A stretch of 64,000 nucleotides of DNA. Source: Flagellimonas algicola (GTDB taxonomy: Bacteria > Bacteroidota > Bacteroidia > Flavobacteriales > Flavobacteriaceae). Positions 52,928-62,286 of the stretch are shown here, one piece after another; position 1 is the stretch's first letter, and every line of letters begins with the position of its first letter. The translations under genes and the position numbers were made by a program. Below the pieces are notes generated by a model that saw only the letters and a list, made by a program, of their open reading frames with translations, did not search any database and was not told the DNA's origin. Where the stretch lies: NCBI RefSeq assembly GCF_005937185.1, contig NZ_VCNI01000001.1, positions 492,657-556,656 of the forward strand, read 5' to 3'.

Positions 52928-53785
52928 ATGACAAAGATTAGAATCGCAGTACAAAAGAGTGGAAGGCTGAATGACGATTCCCTCAAGATTTTAAAAGATT
53001 GCGGTATTGCCATAGACAACGGCAAAGATCAGCTAAAAGCCACAGCCAGGAATTTTCCTTTGGAAGTGTTCTATCTCCGAAACGGAGACATTCCCCAATA
53101 CCTAAGGGATGGGGTTGTTGACATTGCTATCATAGGAGAAAATGTACTAATCGAGAAAGGAGAGGACATTGCAGTAGTTGAAAAATTGAATTTCTCTAAA
53201 TGCAGGGTCTCGCTGGCTGTTCCAAAACGAATGGACTACGAGACCGTCAAGGATTTTGAAGGGAAACGAATCGCCACTTCATATCCAAACACGGTTAAAA
53301 AATTCTTTAAATCCAAAGGAGTTTCAGCTGATTTGCACATCATCAATGGTTCCGTGGAAATTGCTCCCAACATTGGATTGGCTGATGGCATTTGTGATAT
53401 TGTTTCCAGTGGCAGTACACTCTTCAAAAACAATCTCAAAGAAGTAGAGATTATTTTAAAAAGCGAGGCGGTTCTTGCGGTTTCACCAGAGATTTCAGAA
53501 GAGCGGAAAGAGATACTCGAAAGACTACAGTTTCGGATAAAATCCGTTTTACAGGCCCGTCAGAACAAATATGTCCTTTTAAACGCTCCCAATGATAAGT
53601 TGGAAAGAATCATTTCCATTTTGCCGGGAATGCGCAGCCCCACAGTTTTGCCCTTGGCTGAAGAAGGTTGGAGTTCGGTACATACAGTAATCAACAGGGA
53701 CACCTTCTGGGAAGTTATTGATGAGCTAAAGCTTGCTGGAGCAGAAGGCATTTTGGTTTGCCCAATTGAAAAAATGGTAGTCTAA
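52928..53785 (+). CDS. hisG: ATP phosphoribosyltransferase
   Basis: 285 residues from ATG 52928 (MTKIRIAVQKSGRL); a TTG nine codons upstream lies close to the terminator and is unlikely. First step of histidine synthesis, joining ATP and PRPP. Long-form HisG: PRPP-binding GVVDIAIIGENVL and DIVSSGSTLFKNNL (about 156-170), with a C-terminal ACT-like regulatory domain (about 205-285, with MRSPTVLPLAEEGWSSVHTV) for feedback by histidine. The stop overlaps the hisD start by one base. Confidence 0.95.
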   Translation: MTKIRIAVQKSGRLNDDSLKILKDCGIAIDNGKDQLKATARNFPLEVFYLRNGDIPQYLRDGVVDIAIIGENVLIEKGEDIAVVEKLNFSKCRVSLAVPKRMDYETVKDFEGKRIATSYPNTVKKFFKSKGVSADLHIINGSVEIAPNIGLADGICDIVSSGSTLFKNNLKEVEIILKSEAVLAVSPEISEERKEILERLQFRIKSVLQARQNKYVLLNAPNDKLERIISILPGMRSPTVLPLAEEGWSSVHTVINRDTFWEVIDELKLAGAEGILVCPIEKMVV

Positions 53786-55068
53786 TGGAGCGCATCGATT
53801 ATCCAAACAAGGAAAGTTGGAAGCTTATTTTGGAACGACCTACCGAGTCCGTGAGTGATATTGAAGGTGTGGTAGATGCCATTTTTAGCGAAGTCAAAGA
53901 AGGAGGAGATGAGGCCATTAAAGCCTACACCCAAAAATTTGACCAAGTGGAATTGGAATCGATTTTGGTAGGTCAAAACGAAATCCAAGACGCTTTAAAA
54001 GAAGTTCCGAAACAATTACAAGATGCCATTTCCTTGGCCAAAAACAATATTGAAAAATTTCACGCGGCCCAAAAAACGGAAAGAGTTGGCATGGAAACCA
54101 TGCCGGGAGTGAAGTGTTGGCAAGAAAAAAGACCTATCCAAAAAATTGGACTTTATATCCCTGGGGGAACTGCTCCGCTTTTCTCCACCATATTGATGTT
54201 GGCTGTTCCTGCGCAGCTGGCAGGTTGCAACGAAATTGTACTATGTACCCCGCCAGATAAGCAAGGAAAAATAAACCCTGCCATTCTCTATTCAGCACAA
54301 TTATGTGGAGTCACCAAAATTTTCAAGGTTGGGGGTATCCAGGCTATTGCCGGAATGACCTTTGGAACAGGATCAATCCCCAAAGTGTATAAAATATTTG
54401 GACCCGGGAACCAATATGTCACGGTTGCCAAACAATTGGCCACCAAATTTGGTGTTGCTATTGATATGCCAGCAGGCCCCAGTGAGCTTTTGGTGGTTGC
54501 AGACGATTCGGCAAATGCAGCTTTTGTGGCGTCTGACTTATTGAGTCAAGCAGAGCATGGTGTGGATAGCCAGGTAATTTTGGTATCCACTTCAGACAGA
54601 CTCTTGACCGAGGTTTCTGCAGAAATCAAGGAACAACTGGAAGCATTGCCCAGAAAAGACATTGCTCAGAAATCAATCGCCAACAGTAAACTGATTTTGT
54701 TGCGCAATGATGAGCAGGCATTGGAGCTGATTGACGAGTATGGGCCCGAACATTTTATTGTTTGTATGGAAAATGAGGAGTTTTATACCCGGAATGTTTC
54801 CAATGCCGGCTCGGTTTTTATTGGCAATTATACCCCGGAAAGCGCAGGCGATTATGCTTCCGGAACCAACCATACGTTACCTACCAATGGCTATGCCAAG
54901 CAATATAGTGGGGTAAATTTGGATAGTTTTATGAAGAGTATGACGTTTCAAAAAATCTCAGCGGAAGGAATCCAACAGATTGGTGGTGCCATTGAGTTGA
55001 TGGCAGAAGCGGAAGGGCTTCAGGCACACAAAAATGCGGTAACACTTAGGCTAAACAGTTTAGAATGA
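53785..55068 (+). CDS. hisD: Histidinol dehydrogenase
   Basis: 427 residues. Catalyses the last two oxidations, histidinol to histidine, with NAD and Zn. Motifs: QEKRPIQKIGLYIPGGTAPL (in parts, about 112-131), FGPGNQYVTVAKQL (about 207), DMPAGPSELLVVAD (about 233-246), QAEHGVDSQ (Zn His, about 258) and EYGPEHF (Glu/His, about 322). ATGA overlap with hisC indicates coupling. Confidence 0.96.
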   Translation: MERIDYPNKESWKLILERPTESVSDIEGVVDAIFSEVKEGGDEAIKAYTQKFDQVELESILVGQNEIQDALKEVPKQLQDAISLAKNNIEKFHAAQKTERVGMETMPGVKCWQEKRPIQKIGLYIPGGTAPLFSTILMLAVPAQLAGCNEIVLCTPPDKQGKINPAILYSAQLCGVTKIFKVGGIQAIAGMTFGTGSIPKVYKIFGPGNQYVTVAKQLATKFGVAIDMPAGPSELLVVADDSANAAFVASDLLSQAEHGVDSQVILVSTSDRLLTEVSAEIKEQLEALPRKDIAQKSIANSKLILLRNDEQALELIDEYGPEHFIVCMENEEFYTRNVSNAGSVFIGNYTPESAGDYASGTNHTLPTNGYAKQYSGVNLDSFMKSMTFQKISAEGIQQIGGAIELMAEAEGLQAHKNAVTLRLNSLE

Positions 55069-56114
55069 CCTCTATCTTCAACATAGAAAACTTGGTAAGG
55101 AAATCCGTGAAAGGCCTCAAACCGTATTCTTCCGCTCGTGATGAATATGTGTCTGACGGAAGTGCTATGGTTTTTCTGGATGCCAATGAAAATCCATTCG
55201 ACAATGGGGTCAACAGATATCCGGACCCACAGCAGAGAAGCCTAAAAGCCTTGTTGTCTGATCAAAAAGGAGTTTCTGAACAAGGCATCTTATTGGGAAA
55301 TGGTAGTGATGAAGTCCTGGATTTGATTTTTAGGGCCTTCTGTGAACCCAATCAAGACAACATTATTACCCTACCACCAACCTATGGAATGTATAAAGTA
55401 TTGGCTGGCATCAATGCTGTTGAAAATAGAGAGATACTCTTGACCGAGGATTTTCAACCAGCTGTTGACCAAATATTGGGGGCTGTGGACGACAAAACCA
55501 AGTTGATATTTATCTGCTCTCCCAATAATCCAACAGGCAATGCATTTGATTCTGGAGCAATACGAGAATTGCTTGACAATTTTAGGGGTATTGTGGTTAT
55601 TGACGAAGCCTATATCGACTTTTCAAAAACCAAAAGTTGGTTGGGGCAACTTGAGCAATATCCCAATTTGATTGTGACCCAGACCTTGTCCAAGGCATAT
55701 GGCATGGCGGGTATTAGGCTAGGGGTCTGCTACGCTTCAGAAGAAATTATTACCATTCTGAACAAAATCAAACCTCCTTACAATGTCAATCAATTGACCC
55801 AGGAAAAAGCCTTTGCTAGGGTTTCGGACACATCCGTTGTTGCGAATGAGGTAAATCAGATTCTTAAAGAACGTGATGCTCTTGAAAATGCATTGGAGGA
55901 ATTGGACTTTGTGCAAAAAATATACCCTTCGAATGCTAATTTTCTATTGGTAAAAGTGGATGATGCCAATAAAAGATATGATGAGCTTATTCAAAATAGG
56001 GTGGTGGTCCGCAATAGGAGCAATCAGCCCTTGTGTGCTAATACGCTTCGGTTGACCGTGGGTACCCCGGAGGAAAATAAAAAGTTGATAGCCACCTTAA
56101 AACAGTTACAATAA
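55065..56114 (+). CDS. hisC: Histidinol-phosphate aminotransferase
   Basis: 349 residues, class I/II PLP aminotransferase. [11 protein letters not shown] (about 35), [15 protein letters not shown] (about 83), [11 protein letters not shown] (about 150), [11 protein letters not shown] (about 178), PLP lysine in [17 protein letters not shown] (about 205-221) and the C-terminal [13 protein letters not shown]. Overlaps hisD by four bases and hisB by one. Confidence 0.96.
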   Translation: MTSIFNIENLVRKSVKGLKPYSSARDEYVSDGSAMVFLDANENPFDNGVNRYPDPQQRSLKALLSDQKGVSEQGILLGNGSDEVLDLIFRAFCEPNQDNIITLPPTYGMYKVLAGINAVENREILLTEDFQPAVDQILGAVDDKTKLIFICSPNNPTGNAFDSGAIRELLDNFRGIVVIDEAYIDFSKTKSWLGQLEQYPNLIVTQTLSKAYGMAGIRLGVCYASEEIITILNKIKPPYNVNQLTQEKAFARVSDTSVVANEVNQILKERDALENALEELDFVQKIYPSNANFLLVKVDDANKRYDELIQNRVVVRNRSNQPLCANTLRLTVGTPEENKKLIATLKQLQ

Positions 56115-57250
56115 TGGGAAAGAAAGTGCTATTTATAGATCGGGACGGGACCATCATCAAAGAGACCGTGGACGAACAGATTGATGCCTTTGAGAAAATG
56201 ATATTCTACCCCAAGGCGTTTACTTTTTTGGGTAAAATTGCCAAAGAATTTGACTATGAATTGGTGATGATCACCAATCAGGATGGGCTGGGGACAGAAG
56301 TATTTCCCGAGGACACCTTTTGGCCTGTGCACAATTTTATCCTGAAATCTTTTGAAAACGAAGGAGTAGTCTTTGATGAAATTTTTATCGACCGGACTTT
56401 CCCCAAAGATAATGCAGATACTAGAAAACCTGGAACTGCTTTACTGACAGCATATTTTTCCGATGCTTATGATTTGGGTAATTCCTTTGTTATTGGAGAT
56501 CGTTTGACCGATGTTGAACTAGCTAAAAATCTGGGAGCTAAAGGAATTTTTGTTAATGACGATACACAATTGGGCACTTCAGAAATTACGGTAAAACAGG
56601 AAGAACTTGAGGATTACATTGCTTTGGAAACCAATGATTGGGAGAAGATTTATGAGTTTTTGAAACTGAGCAATCGAACCGCGGAAATAACTCGAAAGAC
56701 GAATGAAACGGACATTAGGATAAAACTAAACTTGGACGGAACTGGTAAAAGTAACATAGCTACAGGACTTTCCTTTTTTGATCATATGTTGGACCAATTG
56801 GCACGTCATGGTCAAATGGACTTGGATATCAAAGTTGATGGTGATCTGCACGTAGATGAACACCACACCATTGAAGATACTGGGATTGCACTGGGGGAAG
56901 TCTTCTACGAAGCCTTGGGCAATAAACTGGGTATAGAACGCTATGGTTTCTGTTTACCCATGGATGATTGCCTTGCCCAGGTAGCCATTGATTTTGGAGG
57001 ACGAAATTGGTTGGTATGGGAAGCCGAGTTTAAACGCGAAAAAGTGGGAGATATGCCCACAGAAATGTTCCACCATTTCTTTAAATCGTTTACAGACGGT
57101 GCCAAGGCCAATTTGAATGTTAAAGCTGAAGGAACCAACGAACACCATAAGATTGAGGCCATTTATAAAGCATTTGCCAAGGCTATAAAAATGGCTGTAA
57201 AAAGAGATGTGGAGAAAATGGTGCTCCCGTCAACCAAGGGAATGCTATAG
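56114..57250 (+). CDS. hisB: Bifunctional histidinol-phosphatase / imidazoleglycerol-phosphate dehydratase
   Basis: 378 residues. N-terminal HAD phosphatase: [12 protein letters not shown] (Asp nucleophile about 9-11), [12 protein letters not shown] [10 protein letters not shown] and [19 protein letters not shown]-terminal dehydratase (about 190-378) with Mn-binding [29 protein letters not shown] and the second [16 protein letters not shown]. The zinc-binding Cys loop of the gamma-proteobacterial HisB phosphatase is not evident in the DxDGT half. Fusion of steps 6 and 8 in one chain is usual in this phylum. Confidence 0.95.
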   Translation: MGKKVLFIDRDGTIIKETVDEQIDAFEKMIFYPKAFTFLGKIAKEFDYELVMITNQDGLGTEVFPEDTFWPVHNFILKSFENEGVVFDEIFIDRTFPKDNADTRKPGTALLTAYFSDAYDLGNSFVIGDRLTDVELAKNLGAKGIFVNDDTQLGTSEITVKQEELEDYIALETNDWEKIYEFLKLSNRTAEITRKTNETDIRIKLNLDGTGKSNIATGLSFFDHMLDQLARHGQMDLDIKVDGDLHVDEHHTIEDTGIALGEVFYEALGNKLGIERYGFCLPMDDCLAQVAIDFGGRNWLVWEAEFKREKVGDMPTEMFHHFFKSFTDGAKANLNVKAEGTNEHHKIEAIYKAFAKAIKMAVKRDVEKMVLPSTKGML

Positions 57251-57299
57251 GTTGGATGATTGTGGAAGGATGGTCAACACATGGAATTCTATGGAAAGT

Positions 57300-57333
57300 G
57301 AATTCGTCCAAGTCGAGAAATTAGTGTCAAACC
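57300..57333. repeat. Degenerate intergenic repeat (copy 3)
   Basis: The 106-base hisB-hisH spacer contains GAATTCGTCC, GAGAAATTAGTG and GTGTCAAACC (57324-57333), the last ten bases identical to 19291-19300. I see no promoter box or hairpin here. Confidence 0.4.
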
Positions 57334-57356
57334 ATTAAGAAGTTGAGAGAGAAAAA

Positions 57357-57941
57357 ATGAAACTTGTCATACTTGATTATGGAGCTGGAAATATCCAAAG
57401 CATAAAATTTGCTATTAGACGCCTAGGCCACGACGCCATTTTAACGGATAAGGTAGATGAGATCCTAACCGCGGACAAGGTAATTTTCCCTGGAGTGGGA
57501 GAAGCCAGTTCAGCAATGGAAAAATTGCGTTCCAGTGGATTGGATAAAATCATTCCAGGATTGAAACAACCCGTTTTGGGAATTTGTCTGGGAATGCAAT
57601 TGATGTGTAATTCTTCCGAGGAAGGCGACACCGGCGGATTGGGCATTTTTGATTTGGATGTGGTACGATTCCCAAACTCGGTCAAGGTTCCACAGATAGG
57701 ATGGAATCAAATTGAAGGTCTGAAATCTGACCTCTTTAGTGGAATTCCTGAAAAGTCCCATATTTATTTGGTGCATAGTTTTTATGCCCCACTGGGAGCT
57801 AATACCATTGCATCCAGTGAATATGCTTTGAACTATAGTGCTGCGCTGCAAAAAGATAATTTTTATGGAGTGCAATTTCACCCTGAAAAGAGCAGTGATG
57901 TTGGAAGTTTGATCTTGGAAAATTTTTTAGAAACCATCTGA
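57357..57941 (+). CDS. hisH: Imidazole glycerol phosphate synthase, glutaminase subunit
   Basis: 194 residues, class I glutamine amidotransferase. Nucleophile Cys in VLGICLGMQLMC (about 77), oxyanion region PGVGEA, and catalytic His/Glu in GVQFHPEKSS (about 175-184). Feeds ammonia to HisF. The only his gene preceded by a sizeable gap (106 bases). Confidence 0.96.
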   Translation: MKLVILDYGAGNIQSIKFAIRRLGHDAILTDKVDEILTADKVIFPGVGEASSAMEKLRSSGLDKIIPGLKQPVLGICLGMQLMCNSSEEGDTGGLGIFDLDVVRFPNSVKVPQIGWNQIEGLKSDLFSGIPEKSHIYLVHSFYAPLGANTIASSEYALNYSAALQKDNFYGVQFHPEKSSDVGSLILENFLETI

Positions 57942-57942
57942 T

Positions 57943-58359
57943 ATGACCTATTATATATCATCGGATAAGCAGCGATTGGACATAGACAAAGTGCACCAGG
58001 CCATTAAGGCATCCTATTGGGGAAATTACAGATCTATGGAAATGACCAAGACTACCATAGAACAATCCATGTGCTTTGGAGTGTATTCCGAAATGGAGGG
58101 GCAGCTTGGTTTTGCCCGGGTATTGACGGACCATGTGGTTTTTGCTTACATCATGGATGTAATCATATTTGAGCCTTATCAGGGTAAGGGATTGGGTAAA
58201 AAGTTGATTCAGTATATACTGGACCAGCCGGAAATTAACAAAGTTCATACAGTGGCACTAAAGACAAAGGATGCCCATAAGCTCTATGATACCTTTGGAT
58301 TCCAGAAAGTAGGGGATTCGGATATGTGGATGGCCATGGACAAGGCAAAATACAATTGA
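57943..58359 (+). CDS. GNAT-family N-acetyltransferase inside his operon
   Basis: 138 residues. Acetyl-CoA-binding motif A is visible: [25 protein letters not shown] (in parts, about 68-92), preceded by [16 protein letters not shown] and followed by [18 protein letters not shown]. It starts one base after hisH and ends two before hisA, so it is transcribed with them. Not a histidine-pathway enzyme; substrate unknown. This gene is often found at this place in relatives, so it may have a conserved accessory role. Confidence 0.88.
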   Translation: MTYYISSDKQRLDIDKVHQAIKASYWGNYRSMEMTKTTIEQSMCFGVYSEMEGQLGFARVLTDHVVFAYIMDVIIFEPYQGKGLGKKLIQYILDQPEINKVHTVALKTKDAHKLYDTFGFQKVGDSDMWMAMDKAKYN

Positions 58360-58361
58360 AA

Positions 58362-59147
58362 ATGAGACTTATTCCAGCTATAGATATCATTGACGGAAAG
58401 TGCGTTAGACTCTCCAAAGGGGATTATGACACCAAAAAGGTGTATAACGAACATCCTTTGGAGGTTGCCAAAGCTTTTGAAGATCACGGAATTCAATTTT
58501 TGCATTTGGTGGACTTGGATGGCGCCAAATCCAAACATATTGTCAATCACAAGGTTTTGGAAACTATCGCTTCAAAAACCAACTTAAAGATTGATTTTGG
58601 CGGAGGACTAAAGTCAGACGAGGATTTACATATTGCCTTTGAGTCTGGAGCAAACCAGATAACTGGAGGAAGTATAGCAGTCAAAGACAAAGAAGTATTT
58701 ACAGCTTGGTTACAGAAATTCGGCTCGGCCAAAATTATTTTGGGTGCCGATGCCAAGGACGAGAAGGTGGCGGTATCTGGCTGGCAGGAAGAATCCGACC
58801 AATCTTTGATACCATTTATCCAATCGTATCAGAAAAAAGGAATTGCGTATGTCATCTGCACCGATATTAGCAAGGATGGTATGTTGGAAGGCCCAGCTTT
58901 TGATTTGTACCAAAAGATTTTGGACAAAACCAAAAAGGTGGAGACCAGAATCAGTGGAAGTGGGGTGGAGGATATAGAGATTCCCGGAATTCATTTGATT
59001 GCGAGCGGAGGTATTTCGGCTTATGAAGAACTTCCAAAATTGGCGGCCCTTGGCTGTGAGGGAACCATTATTGGTAAGGCTATATATGAAAATAAAATCA
59101 GTTTAAAACAACTGGAAAAATACATTTTGGAACATGGAGTCAACTAA
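58362..59147 (+). CDS. hisA: Phosphoribosylformimino-5-aminoimidazole carboxamide ribotide isomerase
   Basis: 261 residues from [20 protein letters not shown]; an in-frame Met 36 bases upstream lies in the GNAT gene. TIM barrel with catalytic Asp8 (AIDI) and the second Asp in [17 protein letters not shown] (about 170), phosphate loops [11 protein letters not shown] and [12 protein letters not shown]. Longer than typical (about 240-245) through an insert near [21 protein letters not shown] before the last phosphate loop. Ends 14 bases inside the next gene. Confidence 0.95.
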   Translation: MRLIPAIDIIDGKCVRLSKGDYDTKKVYNEHPLEVAKAFEDHGIQFLHLVDLDGAKSKHIVNHKVLETIASKTNLKIDFGGGLKSDEDLHIAFESGANQITGGSIAVKDKEVFTAWLQKFGSAKIILGADAKDEKVAVSGWQEESDQSLIPFIQSYQKKGIAYVICTDISKDGMLEGPAFDLYQKILDKTKKVETRISGSGVEDIEIPGIHLIASGGISAYEELPKLAALGCEGTIIGKAIYENKISLKQLEKYILEHGVN

Positions 59148-59652
59148 TCAATTGCAAAACGAAGTGATTCAAAATGCAATGTATCGTATGGATGAAAGTT
59201 TGCGCATGGTCAAAATCTGTTTGGACAAGCTTTCAGAAGATGTGATTTGGAAAAAACCCAATACATCAACCAATAGCATTGGTAATTTGATACTGCATTT
59301 ATGCGGAAACATTACACAATACGGCATCGCATCTTTGAGAGGATTGGACGACAATAGAAATAGGGATGCGGAATTCTCTGCTTTTGAAGGATATAACAAA
59401 ACCGAATTATACCAGAAGCTTTTGGATACGGTTGAAGGTGCAAAAAAGGCTTTTCAAGAAGTGTCTTTGGAAGAGTTGATACGAAAGCGCTCCGTTCAGG
59501 GATTTGAATTCTCAGGAGTTGGGAATATCATTCATGTAGTGGAACACTTTTCATATCATACTGGACAGATTGCGCTGTGGACCAAGATGTTGAACAATGC
59601 AGATTTAAGATTCTATGATGGGGTGGATTTGAATATAAAGAATGAGGAATAA
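59134..59652 (+). CDS. DinB/DUF1572-like protein inside his operon
   Basis: 172 residues, four-helix-bundle. Metal-ligand histidines [10 protein letters not shown] (about 52) and [19 protein letters not shown] (about 128-136). It overlaps the hisA end by 14 bases, so it is certainly on the his transcript. This is the second DinB-like protein of the window. No known step of histidine synthesis needs it; thiol-transfer or unknown metal-dependent chemistry is possible. Confidence 0.85.
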   Translation: MESTNQLQNEVIQNAMYRMDESLRMVKICLDKLSEDVIWKKPNTSTNSIGNLILHLCGNITQYGIASLRGLDDNRNRDAEFSAFEGYNKTELYQKLLDTVEGAKKAFQEVSLEELIRKRSVQGFEFSGVGNIIHVVEHFSYHTGQIALWTKMLNNADLRFYDGVDLNIKNEE

Positions 59653-59678
59653 GAACGAAATTTAGGTGACGAAAAGAT

Positions 59679-60434
59679 ATGCTTACAAAACGAATCATTC
59701 CATGCCTTGATATTAAAGACGGACGTACCGTGAAAGGCGTAAACTTTGTGGATCTTAGGGATGCTGGTGACCCGGTTGAATTGGCAGCAATTTATGCCCA
59801 AGAAGGCGCTGACGAGCTGGTTTTTCTGGATATTTCCGCAACGGAGGAGAAAAGAAAAACCTTGGCTGAATTGGTGTATCACGTGGGGGAGAAAGTAAAT
59901 ATACCGTTCACTGTTGGGGGTGGAATTTCCTCAGTGGAAGACGTGGACATATTGCTCAAAAATGGAGCGGATAAGGTTTCCATAAATTCTTCAGCAGTCA
60001 AAAGGCCAGAACTGATCAATGAATTGGTAAGTAAATTTGGATCGCAATGTATTGTTGTGGCCATAGATGCCAAACAGATTGATGATCAGTGGAAAGTGCA
60101 CTTGGTAGGAGGAAAGGTGCCTACTGAAATAGATCTGTTCCAATGGGCCAAAGAGGTGGAGCAGCGTGGTGCAGGAGAAATCCTGTTCACTTCTATGGAT
60201 CACGATGGCACCAAGAATGGATTTGCCAATGAAGCCTTGGCCCAATTGTCAGCATTGGTTAACATCCCGGTGATTGCCTCAGGGGGTGCAGGAAGTATTT
60301 CCCATTTTACGGATACCTTCACCGCGGGAAAAGCGGATGCAGCTTTAGCGGCTAGCATCTTTCACTTTAAGGAAATAAGTATTAAAGAATTAAAATCAGA
60401 ACTTAGGGAAGAAGGCATTCCTGTACGATTATAA
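59679..60434 (+). CDS. hisF: Imidazole glycerol phosphate synthase, cyclase subunit
   Basis: 251 residues, TIM barrel. Catalytic Asp11 in [17 protein letters not shown] and Asp130 region IVVAIDAKQ; phosphate sites [10 protein letters not shown] and [11 protein letters not shown]. With HisH it closes the imidazole ring and releases AICAR to purine synthesis. Typical length. Confidence 0.96.
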   Translation: MLTKRIIPCLDIKDGRTVKGVNFVDLRDAGDPVELAAIYAQEGADELVFLDISATEEKRKTLAELVYHVGEKVNIPFTVGGGISSVEDVDILLKNGADKVSINSSAVKRPELINELVSKFGSQCIVVAIDAKQIDDQWKVHLVGGKVPTEIDLFQWAKEVEQRGAGEILFTSMDHDGTKNGFANEALAQLSALVNIPVIASGGAGSISHFTDTFTAGKADAALAASIFHFKEISIKELKSELREEGIPVRL

Positions 60435-60453
60435 CAATATCAATCTCTTACAA

Positions 60454-61053
60454 ATGGAAGTAGATTTCAATAAAAACCCAGATGGATTAATACCAGCCAT
60501 CATCCAGGATGCGAAGACCAAAAATGTGTTGATGTTGGGATATATGAACCAAGAGGCTCTGGAGAAGACCCAAAAGACCAATAAAGTCACTTTTTTTAGT
60601 CGGACCAAACAACAGCTTTGGACCAAAGGGGAGGAAAGTGGAAACTTTTTGGAGTTGGTAGGTATGAAATTGGATTGTGATCGTGATACCATCTTGGTGC
60701 AGGTCAATCCTGTTGGTCCCACTTGTCACAAAGGAACAGATACCTGCTGGGGGGAAGAAAATGAGCAGAGTTATGGTTTTCTTTCACAACTGGAGGCGGT
60801 AATTGCTTCACGAAAGGATGACAAGGAAAATCCAGATAGCTACGTGGCCTCCTTGTTTCGAAAAGGAATCAATAAAATTGCACAAAAGGTTGGTGAGGAA
60901 GCGGTAGAAACTGTTATTGAGGCAAAGGATAACGACGACGATCTATTTTTGGACGAAAGTGCTGACCTCTTGTTTCATTATTTGATACTCCTGCAAGCCA
61001 AGGGTTATCATTTGAATGATATTGTACAAACCCTTCAGAAACGCCATAAATAG
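60454..61053 (+). CDS. hisI (hisIE): Bifunctional phosphoribosyl-AMP cyclohydrolase / phosphoribosyl-ATP pyrophosphatase
   Basis: 199 residues. HisI half: MLGYMNQEAL (about 27), SRTKQQLWTKGEESGN and the metal ligands CDRDTILVQV and GPTCHKGTDTCW (about 84-102). HisE half (about 110-199): SYVASLFRKGINKIAQKVGEEAVETVIEAK (in parts) with the MazG-like acidic helix. Steps 2 and 3 of the pathway. Last gene of the operon; no strong terminator is seen after it. Confidence 0.96.
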   Translation: MEVDFNKNPDGLIPAIIQDAKTKNVLMLGYMNQEALEKTQKTNKVTFFSRTKQQLWTKGEESGNFLELVGMKLDCDRDTILVQVNPVGPTCHKGTDTCWGEENEQSYGFLSQLEAVIASRKDDKENPDSYVASLFRKGINKIAQKVGEEAVETVIEAKDNDDDLFLDESADLLFHYLILLQAKGYHLNDIVQTLQKRHK

Positions 61054-61098
61054 GAGTAAACAAATGCGTTAAGGTTTCTCTAAAGCCTTAGGGATTAC

Positions 61099-62277
61099 AT
61101 GGAAATACCTTATTTTTATGTAATGGCTATGAATACTAGAAAGGGGTTTCGGTTTACTACCTACGAAGCACCCCATCAAACTCCATTTGAAAAACTTTTT
61201 GAGATTTTTCAAGAACTCATCATGCATACTTCCGGTGATGTGGAGGAAGCTTTGGATTGGCTCCGGGAACTGGATAAAGAATATGAACTTACCGATGACG
61301 ATTATACCATAGATGACTTTATTGAAGATTTGAAAGCCAAGGGTTTTATCCGAGAGGAATTCGAAGACAATGGCAATCAGGGCGATGGAGAAGAAGGAGA
61401 AGAAGGTGGTGGCGGTTTTTCAATAACAGCTAAATTGGAGCGGATGCTTCGGCAGAGGGCCTTGGATCAAATTTTCGGAAAGCTGAAACGTAGCGGAAGC
61501 GGCAATCATAAAACTGGGAAATCCGGCAGGGGCGATGAACATACTGGAGAATTCAGGGAGTACCGTTTTGGGGATGCCTTGGAACATATTTCCATGACGG
61601 AGAGTCTAAAAAATGCCCAAATCAACCACGGATTGGACAACTTTTTGTTGAACGAGGAAGATTTGGTGGTGGAGGATACCCAGTATAAAGCTCAGATGAG
61701 TACTGTGTTGATGATAGACATCAGTCACAGTATGATTTTGTATGGGGAGGACCGTATTACACCCGCCAAAAAAGTGGCCATGGCATTGGCGGAGTTGATC
61801 ACCACTAGATATCCCAAGGACACTCTAGACATCCTTGTATTTGGAAACGATGCTTGGCCCATTGCCATTAAGGAACTTCCATATCTGAAGGTAGGACCGT
61901 ACCATACCAATACTGTAGCTGGATTGCAGTTAGCCATGGACATGCTCCGAAGGAAACGGAATACCAATAAGCAAATCTTTATGATCACAGATGGTAAACC
62001 ATCCTGTTTAAGACTGCCCAATGGGGATTACTATAAAAACAGTGTGGGACTTGATGATTATATTGTTGAGAAATGCTATAATATGGCCCAACAGGCACGT
62101 AAACTCCATATTCCCATTACCACTTTTATGATTGCTGAAGATCCCTATTTGATGCAATTTGTTAGGGAGTTTACCAAGGCCAACAAGGGTAAAGCGTTCT
62201 ATACCGGTCTAAAAGGGTTGGGTGAAATGATATTTGAGGATTACGAACAGAATAGAAGAAAAAGAATTAAAGGATAG
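61099..62277 (+). CDS. VWA-domain protein (partner of AAA ATPase)
   Basis: 392 residues from 61099, or 384 from the ATG at 61123 (MAMNTRKGFRFTTYEAP). An N-terminal helical region is followed by an acidic-glycine linker (about 95-115, GEEGEEGGGG) and a VWA domain with a full MIDAS set: LMIDISHSMILYGED (about 205), and MITDGKPSC (about 297). VWA proteins of this sort work with a MoxR/ChlI-type AAA+ ATPase to remodel or metallate a target. The ATPase gene starts nine bases downstream, so the pair is one unit. Confidence 0.88.
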   Translation: MEIPYFYVMAMNTRKGFRFTTYEAPHQTPFEKLFEIFQELIMHTSGDVEEALDWLRELDKEYELTDDDYTIDDFIEDLKAKGFIREEFEDNGNQGDGEEGEEGGGGFSITAKLERMLRQRALDQIFGKLKRSGSGNHKTGKSGRGDEHTGEFREYRFGDALEHISMTESLKNAQINHGLDNFLLNEEDLVVEDTQYKAQMSTVLMIDISHSMILYGEDRITPAKKVAMALAELITTRYPKDTLDILVFGNDAWPIAIKELPYLKVGPYHTNTVAGLQLAMDMLRRKRNTNKQIFMITDGKPSCLRLPNGDYYKNSVGLDDYIVEKCYNMAQQARKLHIPITTFMIAEDPYLMQFVREFTKANKGKAFYTGLKGLGEMIFEDYEQNRRKRIKG

Positions 62278-62286
62278 CAGAATACC

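Noticed and set aside
18576..57333. Repeat words as parts of a single long transposon
   Set aside because: Only short fragments shared, no terminal inverted repeats or coding remnant between them.
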